64,000 nucleotides of DNA from Xylocopa sonorina (Eukaryota; Arthropoda; Insecta; Hymenoptera; Apidae): the NCBI RefSeq assembly GCF_050948175.1, contig NC_135207.1, positions 6,227,501 to 6,291,500 of the forward strand, in the 5' to 3' direction. The position numbers were made by a program, and so were the translations under genes. Below the pieces are notes generated by a model that worked only from the letters and a program-made list of their open reading frames with translations, was not told the DNA's origin and ran no database searches. This document shows positions 1 through 11,059 of this stretch, piece after piece (within the stretch, counting starts at the first letter, position 1; each line of letters begins with the position of its first letter).

Positions 1-1290
1 AGCGACAGGACCTCCAGGCGACCACGAGGAATGAAATCTGTTTTCTGCTTGGCTTTAAGGCGACGAAAACCAGACGACACCCTCGAGCGTTTCGACGCCA
101 GCTTTTTCTTGGCACAGTGGACGTGGGAATTACTTGCCACCTGCAAATAATTATCCTGTGCGTTTCCTTACGACATCGTCCCTCTTTGGGGCCTTGTCTA
201 AATTCTTGAATGGGCGATGGCGTCGAGGGTGTCCTCGATGCTAATACGAGCAACCGTTACTTGGCGCGAAAGACAAGTCGAACTTCGTATTTCTTTGCCA
301 AGTTCCATTGCAATCCTTTCGACGGTATTCGTTCAGTGTGAAATCCGTGTTAAGTAACGTAATAAAAAAATACACGGAGCCCCTTCCCGTGACTGAACAA
401 GCCATAGGTATCTGGTAAAGCTTGTCGATACTTCGTCCGATCGTTACAGCAATCTCGCATTCGCTTCGATCTCTATTCCCGCACTTGTTCCCCGTTTAAG
501 CATCCGCGAGGATGCTCTTTATCGGCGTTTCATCGAGCACAAACGATTCCAACGATGACCGCATGGCTCGCGAACGCGTCTTAAAAATGGGCGGTATTAA
601 TTCTTCTGGTTAATTCGCGATGAATTAAATCGAGGCGGATGAAAGAGGCGCTACTTTTAGATACGCTCGACAAAAGTAAACACGGTAATTGGCCACGGCG
701 AAAATGAAGGTTCGGAAACCAGTCTGACGACTTACGTAAACGAAAAAGCGTCTCGCGAAGTCATAAAAGATACGGACCTGGCCGTGTACTTTTTTCCCTT
801 TCCTTTTTCTTTCTTTTTTATTACGTAAAATACCAACGGGATTTATTATTAGTATATCGCGGATTCAAGACCAAACTGGATAAGCGATCGCCGATAAAGT
901 TTCGCCGGAACGGGCGCCTCGTAGCTATAAACGAACGTAACCGAAGGGTTCGCAAAAGCAGAGCAAAGTTTCTCCGTCCTACATTCTCGTAACAGCAATC
1001 TCGGCTTTAAACGGAGGAAATAAATAAAAAATCTGTACGCCGGGACATCTGCTTGCGAGCAGGTGGTCCCTCGCACCGTGTACGTTGAGCAATTTCGCGA
1101 ATAACGCGAAACCACAGACGAGGAACGAGATAGAGCCATCGTCTTACGGGGCTGCGTTACGAATCGAACTATCGAACGTGTACGAAGAAACGTACAGGTT
1201 TTCTTATATCCCTCGGCCTTTAAAGCGACGAGTTACGAGCACTCTCAGTTGTATCCGATCTTATATTTAACTCTGTTTCTTTGCTTTACA
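1..1290. other. Non-coding stretch, probably intron of a gene entering from the left
   Basis: Only short, unconvincing open frames are present on either strand. The stretch is less AT-rich than most of the window and ends in a pyrimidine-rich splice acceptor (TTTGCTTTACAG, ending at 1291). It is therefore read as the last intron, or part of the 3' region, of a plus-strand gene that begins outside the window. No repeat or RNA gene was recognised. Confidence 0.35.
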
Positions 1291-1291
1291 G

Positions 1292-1770
1292 GCAAGATGC
1301 GAAACAGGTAGTTTTGCCAGCAGTGGGAGCTCTCTGAACCTGGTAGCTTTTGCCACAGCTCAGATGTCCATTACTTGCGTGCAGAATTTGCAGAATAGAA
1401 GCTCTGAAGTATCTCAATATGTGTTGTACTCGATTTACACTACAAAACGCTTCAAATAATGGGCAACGCAAGAGGAAAGAGAGAACCAAGTGGATTTTAA
1501 GGAACCGATGAAGAAGGAAGCTCTGCGATCAGTCAGCATTAGTTTAAGCTTAGAATAAGTGGATACAATTATATTATTTATCTTATACGTTACTTTTAAG
1601 CGAATTATTGTACTTTTTTTAATACCATACGCCTTAGTACGTATAATTGCGATAGGACAGTTAGAAAATACTGTTTAATAGACATAAGTACTATTATAAA
1701 GTAGATTATAATTGTAATTTATCGTGTATTTTATTAATTTGGTTAAATAAATTATTTAGTCAAGAGTAAT
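1292..1770 (+). other. Probable 3'-terminal exon of an unidentified upstream gene
   Basis: A good acceptor precedes 1292. All three forward frames close within about 210 bases, the longest remaining open to a TAA at about 1458. A canonical AATAAA lies at 1746-1751, followed by T-rich sequence. The pattern fits a terminal exon with a short coding tail and a 3' UTR. The 15 to 55 residues readable here match no family I recognise, so the gene cannot be named. The coding frame depends on the phase of an exon outside the window. Confidence 0.4.
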
Positions 1771-1876
1771 AATACGAGTTTCGTTACTTTCCTTTCAATC
1801 TACCTTCCTGCAAATCCAATTATTTGTCATTTGAACGCGATGATCGTGGAGATCTTGGTAGTTTCCCACTTCCTGG

Positions 1877-2653
1877 AAATTGACGTCACTTCCGGGAAAC
1901 GCTAATAATTCTCAGAATTCTCGGTGACGTCATTTTCCAAGAAATGCCACGTTCGGATACCTCCTACGATGTTATGTTCTCCTGATACATTGCCGATTTT
2001 TCGACCGAAAATCTGAAAATCCGACTTTGTATCAGGAGAACATGACGTCATAGGAGGTATCGGCAATTCCAGGAATTCTCGATGACGTCATTTCCAAGAA
2101 GTGGCACTTTCGGATACCTCCTATGACGTCATGTTCTCCTGATACATTTCCAATTTTTCGACCGAAAATCTGAAAAATCGACTTTGTATCAGGAGAACAT
2201 GACGTCATAGGAGGTATGCGCGCCACTTCCAGGAAAATGACGTCACTTCCAGGAATCGCCGAAATTCCAGGAATTCCTGATGACGTCATTTCCAGGAAGT
2301 GGCACTATTCGGATACCTCCTCACTACTTATGTTCTCCTGTTACAAAGTCGGATTTTCAAGATTTTGCTCGAAAAATCGGCAATGTATCAGGAGAACATG
2401 ACGTCATAGGAGGTATCCGAAAGTGCCACTTCTTGGAAATGACGTCATCGAGAATTCCAGGAACTGACGATACCTCCTATGACGTCATGTTCTCCTGATA
2501 CAAAGTCGGATTTTCAGATTTTCGGTCGAAAAATCGGCAATGTATCAGGAGAACATAACATCGTAGGAGGTATCCGAACGTGGCATTTCTTAGAAATGAC
2601 GTCATAGAGAATTCCAGGAATTTCGGCGATGACCGGAAGTGACGTAATTTTAC
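1877..2653. repeat. Giant palindromic (foldback) repeat with 12 TGACGTCA boxes
   Basis: The block is an inverted repeat centred near 2265: the left unit beginning about 1958 is the near-exact reverse complement of the unit at about 2469-2574. It is built from four hairpin modules of about 105 bp (starting near 1958, 2114, 2312 and 2469). Each module reads GATACCTCC, TGACGTCA, TTCTCCTGATACA, an AT-rich loop, then the same sequence inverted. TGACGTCA occurs at 1881, 1925, 2043, 2083, 2124, 2200, 2238, 2281, 2399, 2440, 2480 and 2597, with a TGACGTAA at 2640 pairing with the one at 1881. No ORF or transposase is present, so it is most like a non-autonomous foldback or MITE-type element. Confidence 0.85.
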
Positions 2654-2994
2654 TGAAATACTCGGTACTCTTAGCTTGAAGTGACAATATTCGAATTTCC
2701 AACTAGTTTAAATTGTGTTCAGGTTTATTTTTACAAGATTCTCTTGTTTGAGGACTGGAATTGGTCTTTCTAGGATGCTGGGCAGGTTGTTAAATAATTA
2801 ACGAGTTAATTAACCATAACAGAACATTTATTATAACTCTTTAACAATGCATAATATTACAATATTGTTCTTACAAGCTAATTTTCATAAATCTATGTTC
2901 AATACACTCTGTACGATTGAAACTTACGAGCTAAAACATGTTTGCTAATTTTACATTTTATTATACTTAATTTTAATACTTACTTTTAAATTAC

Positions 2995-3310
2995 TTAAAT
3001 TCTCTGTGAAAAGTGTTCAAACTGCTCGCACAGCATTATCGACAACGGAGTAAACTCCTTGTGGACCCGTGGCGCCATCTCTGTAAAAAGTGGTGAAACT
3101 GGTCGCCCAGCGTTATCGACAGCAAAGCGAACTACCGCTACACTGGCGCCATCTCTTGGGAAAGCGGTGAAACTAGTCGGCAATTAGTTCCAGTACTCTC
3201 CGCAGAGATGGCGCTAGTAGCTCTTGAGTGGTTCACTTCGCTGTCGATAACGCTGAGCAACCAGTTTGAGCACTTTTTACAGAGATGGCGCCACGGGTTC
3301 TGGGGCAGAG
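2995..3310. repeat. Direct plus inverted repeat with GGCGCCATCTCT boxes
   Basis: Two direct units of about 80 bp lie at about 3005-3085 and 3085-3160. Each holds a CAGCGTTATCGACAGC-like segment followed by GGCGCCATCTCT (3071 and 3145). A third and fourth copy lie in the opposite orientation (AGAGATGGCGC at 3204 and 3281). The right arm, about 3204-3300, is strongly complementary to the left units, so the region can fold on itself. No coding capacity. It is probably a degenerate non-autonomous transposable element. Confidence 0.7.
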
Positions 3311-3382
3311 TCGGCATCATCTGTCTCGCTCTTTCTTATAGCTTTCGTATATGTCTTTCTCTCTCTTACCTCTAAAGCGGCA

Positions 3383-3600
3383 AATATACAATAAATTATA
3401 ATAAAACTAATCAAATATACAATAAATTGTAATAAAACCAGTAAAATGTACAATGAAATACAGAAGAAATTACAATAAAGCTATTGAAATATACAAGAAA
3501 TCACAATAAAACAAGTAATATGTACAATAAATTACAACAAGGCTGAGGAAATATATAATAAATTACAATAATACTAATGTATTGTAATTCATTGTACATT
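3383..3600. repeat. Degenerate 31-bp AT-rich tandem array
   Basis: About six imperfect units start with ATATACAATAAATTA-like sequence and recur roughly every 31 bp (one longer unit in the middle). The last part, about 3575-3605, carries the same words in inverted orientation (ATTGTAATTCATTGTACATT). It lies directly upstream of the PDE12 gene and has no coding potential. Confidence 0.6.
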
Positions 3601-3841
3601 TTATTAGTTTAAGAGGGCACAAGGAAACATTTTTACACGATCGGTATTTTGGAATATAGAATACGAAAGTACTATACACGCCAGATGGCATCTTTCTCTT
3701 TTTAATAGTAATAGAACGTAATGTAACCACAATCGTTACATGTGACTCGTTCATTTATTTGTACAGTAATATTTAGATAGTTGCTTAAAATCTAATATAA
3801 TTACTCTACTTGACGGTAATTTGAAATCATGTTTTTGTAAG

Positions 3842-6304
3842 ATGTCAATGTTGATTCGTAATTTGCATTTAAGATGTCTAACCTCTTTTCTACCGGCTGT
3901 AAACGTTAACCAACAGTTTTTTAAACGTTACTCGCAAATAGTGTTACAATTGAAAATGAACGAAGCTATCGTGTTGCACGAGGAGGGTAGCCCAAAGTTC
4001 GAGATGTTCTTTCGCTACATAAATCCCAAGTTAAACGTCGACAGACAGTTCAACTTTGTAAGGCAGGTGGACGAGCCGATAAACAATTTTCTTTGCAGAA
4101 TTGACAGAAACATTAATATCTATTTAATGAAAAAGATCCGTCGACAGAAGAAAAAGCACAGCGAAAACAATATTCCAGAGGAACTAGAAAACAATGTTGA
4201 TAACAACAATATTAAATTTGTGAAGAATCGCACGGTTCTTAATGGCGATCTTACGTGTAAATCAATTCTGGAGGATTCATCGAACGTAAAATTGGTCATC
4301 TTCGACACAGAATACGAGCTGAAGCACAATATACCTTATATTACTAAAATAGAATTACCTTCGAGCATATTAATCGGTTTTCCAGCTTATCCTTCAAAGT
4401 TTGAAGGAACAAATGTAGATAAAACCAAATCAACATTCGATTGGTACAGACAAGGGAAACAGTGGATACACATTGCAGAAGGTTTCTTATATATACCTAC
4501 AAAATCTGATTTGGGGTATAAATTAAAAATATCTTGCGTACCAAAAAATGACGTGGAATGCGGACCCGTAACAGAAATTGTTTCGAATGATATTGTACAG
4601 GTTGGTCCCGGTGAATGTCTTTTCGATACCAGACATGCTTTTACAAAAGATAAATTATCTGGTAAGAGGTAAGCATTGAATCACGAGCAATTGTTTTTAA
4701 AAGACCTCTTCATTTTAGTTTCTTTTCTATTGCAAATAGGTTTTACCTTGAAAAAGAAAGAAAAGTTATGGTCTAATAGTAAGTTATGGTCTAAGTTATC
4801 TAAAAAGAAATATTTTAGTTTCAGAATAACATCGTACAACATATTGGCAAATGTGTATTCGGAGACGTCTTTATCCAAGGATACTTTGTATCCGTATTGT
4901 CCGCATTATGCTTTATCTATGGACTACAGAAAGCTACTGATTCTTAAAGAACTGATAGGTATTTTCTTTCTTCTCCAATCTTTTACTTATATTATCGTTA
5001 TTATGTAATTACATATATAATAGTATTTATACGTACAAATTTTTACGATGCTTGTATATATTTTCAGGATACAACTCTGATGTGATATGCCTTCAAGAAG
5101 TCGATGGTAAAGTTTATAATAATGATTTGCTAATGTCTTTAAATGCACTGAACTACGATAGCGTGTTTAATTTCAAGAACGAAGTGCGCGAAGGCCTCGC
5201 TATATTTTACAATCAGGAGAGGTTTGATAAATTGATCTGTGATTGTAGTGTTCTTTCACAAGATATAAATCTGGATCAATTTAGCAGTGTTTGGTCCAAA
5301 ATTCAGAATGACAATGTGAAACAAACATTTCTCAATAGAAATACAATTATTCAGGTATGTATCAGAATCGAAATCTTATTTTATCGGATTTTTCACAAAT
5401 TTTCGTAAATAACTACTATGTAATACATTACAGGTAGTAGCGCTACAATCCAAAGAGAATCCTGAAATATTAGTTGTTGGCAATACACATTTATATTTTA
5501 AACCTGAAGCTGATCATATACGCTTGTTGCAAGCGTATTATGGATTAATATATTTACGCACATTTGCGAAAAAGATAAAAGAAGAGGTATTTGTAAAGAA
5601 ATAACCGAGAGTTATTCTATATAGATTCTAATTAAATCCTTAATGTAATTTGATTAATTACGTATTAAAAACATTCCAGCACGCAGAATGCAATGTTAGT
5701 ATTTTATACTGCGGAGATTTCAATAGTGTACCAGAAAATGGAGTTTATCAATTAATGACTGAAAATTATATACCAGAAGACCATGGTGATTGGCGATCCA
5801 GTTAGTTTCCATTTTATTTCTCCTATGTAATAATTAAATCGTACATGTTTATCCATTTGTGGGAAATTCCGAGTGATAGAAAACTAATATATTTCTAGTT
5901 GTTCTAAATACGCGAAATATCTAAATATCACAGAAATATGGATCCACTATAAACATCTACGGTTTAATAATAATAATAATAATTCCTACCAAACTATAAT
6001 TTATATATACGTATAAATGTATTTTTGTTACGTTAATTTAGGTGCCGAAGAACACGTGGAGAATATATCTATCGAACACGACTTGAACCTGTCTAGTGCC
6101 TGTGGCACTCCAGAATATACGAACTATACGGCCACCTTTTCCGGCTGTCTGGATTATATATTTTACCAAACTGACCATTTGGAAGTCGAACAAGTTATAC
6201 CGATGCCGAGTAAAACAGAACTTAGTGCGTATACAGGCCTTCCATCGGTAGTGTCCCCAAGTGATCATATAGCATTATGTGCCGATCTAAAATGGTCAAA
6301 ATAA
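3842..6304 (+). CDS. PDE12: 2',5'-phosphodiesterase 12 (mitochondrial)
   Basis: Six coding exons: 3842-4668, 4819-4958, 5068-5354, 5434-5586, 5680-5800 and 6042-6304, with consistent phases giving about 596 aa. The family is an exonuclease-endonuclease-phosphatase (EEP) enzyme that removes non-templated adenines from mitochondrial transcripts and degrades 2-5A. Seen in the sequence: a basic, acid-poor start (about residues 1-40) suiting a mitochondrial presequence, the EEP entry motif SYNILAN, the catalytic CLQEVD, the GDFNSVP motif, and the terminal SPSDHIAL motif. The first in-frame ATG is at 3842; a TTG upstream in the same frame is not needed. Exon 2 has two usable acceptors six bases apart (4818 and 4824), both in frame, so two isoforms differing by two residues are possible. 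A polyadenylation signal AATAAA lies at 6599. Confidence 0.93.
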
Positions 6305-7011
6305 AAAACATATATATTACTAAATTGTGTACAGAACGTTTGTCTTCGCCACATGTTCGTACGGTAGGGTCGTGGATTTCAGTTTACATAAGTAATGTTT
6401 TAAGCATAATGTACACGCTACAATTGACATTTCTTAACTACATTTCAAAACATATATTTTCATATTTTTAGTATTTTTTTATTATCTCGTACGTCTCCGG
6501 GAAGTTCAGTCGAATTATACATAGTTTATCACGTTTTAATTATGATTAATTTATTAAATAATAACTTCAACGTCGTAGGATTTTTATAAAACGTACGCAA
6601 TAAAATTACTTTTCAATGTTTCCTTTTTCTTTTTTTCAAAATAGCATTTGTAATCTAAGTTAGATACACATATAGCGAATAGTTAAAAAATAATCTTTAT
6701 ATTCTATCCTCTAAAATAATAAATGAAAAACCTTACGCTATACTACGGTGTCCACTTAAGTTATCATGTATATAAACAAATAAATGGTGAGATGTTTGCG
6801 CAGTTACACCTGTATTCTAAAAGAGAAGTTCCATATCCACACGGTATTATCACATTAATTTTTTTGTTTTTTTAATTTATAATTACGAAAGTGTACATTC
6901 ATATTTCAGTAATACAATAATTGCGATAGCATTATTACAGATATTATGAACGATTGGTGTTAATTTACAAGATTTTTTACAGACATTGTAATAAAATTTT
7001 TGTTTAATTAA

Positions 7012-7524
7012 TAGGGGTCTGCAGGAAAATAACAAAGTCTTAAAATAGCTTTCTACGGTTTATCTCACATTACATACACAACTGTAATATCCTTCGAAGA
7101 AAAAAATTCTTGTATTTATATAAAAAATTTCTTAACGCATCACAATTATTCACGATGCGAAATATTCTAAATCTAATTAAAATCCGTATAGTTTTTGAAA
7201 CATGTAGCTACTTACTGTCTCGATGGGAATATTTTGCATAATCTTAATTGCTCACTCGTTATGAAAGATTCCCATAAACAATGTACTTGCTTCCAGTTTT
7301 ACAATATTAGAAACTACCTGATATTGTTCAATCGTTTTATGATTAAAAGGCCATTATGTGTATTATCGTTAAGAGAACGTATGAGAGGAACTACTTCGTA
7401 AATTAGTGCCTTAGATTTTATTTCTTCAAAATGTTAATGTTCATAGAAAAATTCATTGATTATCGTACTGTCAGTTTCAATAAAGTAGAGATATTTAAAG
7501 GTATTTATTACCTGCAGACCCCTT
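7012..7524. repeat. Possible MITE: 13-bp inverted pair about 510 bp apart
   Basis: AGGGGTCTGCAGG at 7013-7025 is the exact reverse complement of CCTGCAGACCCCT at 7511-7523, and partial similarity continues inward (AATAA). The spacing and AT-rich, non-coding interior fit a small non-autonomous DNA element, but no clear target-site duplication is visible. Chance pairing in the 3' UTR remains possible. Confidence 0.35.
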
Positions 7525-8131
7525 CTTACCTTGAAAACATTTCTATTTATCCTGTTAATAGAACGTATCTATCTTTTTCTTTTATTTAGAAAGAATCTTT
7601 TTACTGTGCAGTTTTTAATGAAAAATCTTAACGAAAATTCTATAATATATCTTTCTTACATATATATTACCATCTTCAATGCAAGTTTGCACGGGAATTA
7701 CTTAAAATTTATTTTTATTTTAACCTAAGGCTAAACAAATGAACAATCGTTTAACCTTATTAATATTACAGGTAATGGGTAAAGTATCGTTAAGTAGACG
7801 TTTATCTGTTGCAAAATATATCTAACAAATAAGGCAATGAAGTTCCCGATATCTTTTGTCACCTTGAATCCGTTAAGGTATAATTAGATACGTGGATACA
7901 CGTAAATACTCTTAAACCATTGTACTATGTAATAATAAATAATTGTTCAAAGAATAATTTCATTTAATTTATATAGTTCTAAAGTATTTAGATACAGAGT
8001 CGGGAACGACTATCCAATGTCGTCGCGCGTACTAATTGGTCAAGATCAACTAATATCGAATAAGTGTATCTAAAAATTTCATATCTAACAGATACGATCA
8101 ATTTATCACAAATGATTTATCGCACTACTTT

Positions 8132-8164
8132 ACGAAACGAAACGAAACGAAACGAAACGAAACA
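8132..8164. repeat. (CGAAA)n microsatellite
   Basis: Six near-perfect copies of the pentamer ACGAA/CGAAA, within the Caper/PDE12 intergenic region. Confidence 0.85.
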
Positions 8165-8673
8165 AATAGGTACTTTTACGAACGTATGAAAATCCCACGT
8201 AGATACGTCGTATTACGTTCTGCGAGTGATAATTAGACACCCACGTTCTTACAAGCAGGTCTAAGCCACGAAATATGTACAAAAGTTTCATTTCGAGATA
8301 GTATGTCAATTTGCATGTTTCTCATACTAGCACGCATACGAGCAGGTGATTCCCAACGTAATGTTAACTAAAACTGTTGCGTGTATCATCATTCTGTGAT
8401 TGAATCGACGTGCGTCTGTCTCTTTTATTTGAACAGAGCGGTAATTGACTGCCAATATGGCAGTAAAATCAAACTTCTAAATATATCAGCAACATCCTCT
8501 GATAAAAAATATATCCGGGCTTGCTGATAAGACTGTGATTAGACCTGTACGATTTGAAACGATACTAGAACGATTCCGTTTCAACGACAAAAACTTCCTC
8601 TCGTAGTATCGTAGTAAGAATGTAATACTATAAGAATTTATACATTTGTAGTCCGCGTTTGCACTATTTAAGA

Positions 8674-11026
8674 TCACATTCCCCTTCGCGGCGCACTCGG
8701 AACCAATAGCTGTAAAGCTGTCATCGCGTCTGGGAATAATGAATGGTAATTTACAACTGGCACGTAGGCAGCCGTGATCACACGCCCAGCGAACCATCTG
8801 CCGTGCAATGAATTGACTGCCGCAACCGCTGTCCCTATTGAAGGACACTTAACATAAACGTTACCCTGAGGGGATGCTTGGTCCACGTACACATGTAATA
8901 CACCACCGTGTTTGTTGCATTCCTCTATGACGTCGTCGCGAATTTCTTTTGCCCAATTTGGATTCGTCTCACTGAAAGTGCAAAAAGATACGATGAATAT
9001 AAATTACGATTTTTTACCCAGCTACTATATGTATATCAAGTGCCTGGAAAGTGCTTACACTTTATGCTAATTTTTCTTTTTACGAAGAAGTAAGAAGTAA
9101 GAGTAAGAAAATTTACTCTTAAAATTTTTAGTGTTATATTATGATTTATAAACATACATATACTGATATGTATGAAATAATCTTGAAATATAATATTATT
9201 TATCTAGCATATTCGTTCCCCCAGTGAAAGTACGAAAATATCTCACACTAGGTCTACATATATGCATTTTTGTACTAGACAAATTATAGTTACTCACTTT
9301 TGTGGATCGAACATATTTGATAACATGAAGCACTGCGTTGCTATAGGCGGTGCGGCTTGTGGTGGTGGTTGTGGCGTTGACATAACTGGAGCCATGTTCA
9401 ACGCATTCGCGGCTGCAGGAGGAATTTCAAGTCCGGTTCCTTCAGCGAGTTTGAACATTAATTGCAACCTAAAACATTCAATGTTAATTGTAAATGATTT
9501 ATTAAAGTACTAAAACAATTCTTTGATCTAATTCTTTGATATTCATACCTTCCAGTAGCGCCAAGATCGATACCACTTCGATCTAATTCATCGGTATCGA
9601 GAAGAGACGGGCCTTGTATTAAATCTGTACGTTCTGTAACATTACCAACTTTCATAGGTCTTCCGGCAAGTTCGAAACCATTTAGTTGCTCTAAAGCTTT
9701 TTTCGCATCGTCAGCATTTCTGAACTGTAATCAAACAAAGGTGTATGTTTTAGGAAAGATTGAAAAAGTATACGTTTTAAAAAAAAGTTAAAAAAGAAAT
9801 ATACTTATAATAAGAAATACACTTATAATAAAGAAATATATATATATATTGTAATACATACGGTCAGAAAACCATAGCCTTTACTCCGACCAGTTTCTGG
9901 GTCCATAATCAGCTGGATGTTGTCAATTTTTCCAAAAGGTTCAAAAATGCCACGTAGCATATCCTCCGTAATGTTAAAGTGAAGAGATCCAACATATAAC
10001 CTCATTGGTCCGGTCTGACCTTTCGGCATTAAATTTGGCATGGAATTGCCCATACGATTCTTTTCAGCTTGAGTGTGTTGTACTACGATAGGAACGCCGA
10101 GAAGCTTTTGGCCTGATAATCCAAGGGCCTACGCGAGGAGGATGAGAAATAATGAAATTAAAAATAAACTTAATAATCAAATAGAAGTTATAAATTAACT
10201 AACCAATGTTACACTTTCGGGATCCTTGAACTCTACGTATGCTATACCCTTAAATCTTCTCGTTTTGTTGCATGTAATAAGTCGGACGTCTTGAACTTTC
10301 CCAACACTGGAGAAGAATTCCTCTAAATCACGAGCGCGTATGCGTTGACTTAATTGCATACAGAACACTGTACGGGCGTCCCGTTCCTCTGGTGTTAACT
10401 CATCGTTCCTACTAAAATAAATAAAGCATACAAAAAATTAAAAACGTTAGCATTACAATTTATTCATTATATTATACGCTATATCTAGCTTATTTCTAGC
10501 CAAACAACTAATGCGTATAAAAAAACGCTTACATGCCAAGGGGGCTGACACCTTTACCAAAGGGTAGTCTTGCTCTGGGAAGTGTAATCGGCGTGAGAGA
10601 TCGTTTTCTTCTTCTGTCTCGATCTCGATCTCTGTCCCGTCGATCCCTGTCTCTGTCTGTATCTCTTTCTCGGTCACGATCTCTCCGATCTCTCGATCTT
10701 GATCTACGCCGACGGTCACGATCGCGATCACGGTCCCTGTCTCTGTCGCGATCTCGATCCCGATCTCTGTCACGGTCACGGTCACGACGATCTTTCTCTC
10801 GGCGATCTCGTGATCGAGAACGGGAACGGGAACGATGCTTGCTTTTCCTATAAAATAGAAAATAACAATATTACGAATTAGCAGATTTATTTCGAAGCAT
10901 TTACGTGTCCGTAGTTTGTTCATGGTTGTATATGTTTTATGTAAATATGTCTACGCAACTCACACTTGAATTAATAGTAAATAAATCTTGCTATCGTCTT
11001 AAATTTAATCTGTACAATATACACAC

Positions 11027-11059
<33 letters not shown>

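Larger units (their letters stand above)
6305..8673. other. Convergent intergenic region: 3' UTRs of PDE12 and Caper
   Basis: AT-rich sequence between the PDE12 stop and the Caper stop on the opposite strand. It should contain both 3' UTRs; AATAAA at 6599 is the likely PDE12 signal. Small open frames here lack splice sites and family resemblance. It also holds the inverted pair at 7013/7511 and a short CGAAA microsatellite, described separately. Confidence 0.6.

Noticed and set aside
2032..2702. Several open frames in the giant palindrome
   Set aside because: They follow the repeated modules on both strands and encode no recognisable domain.
10533..10853. RS-rich plus-strand frame over the Caper RS exon
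   Set aside because: Arg/Ser codon repeats give open frames on both strands; the minus strand has splice sites and family context.
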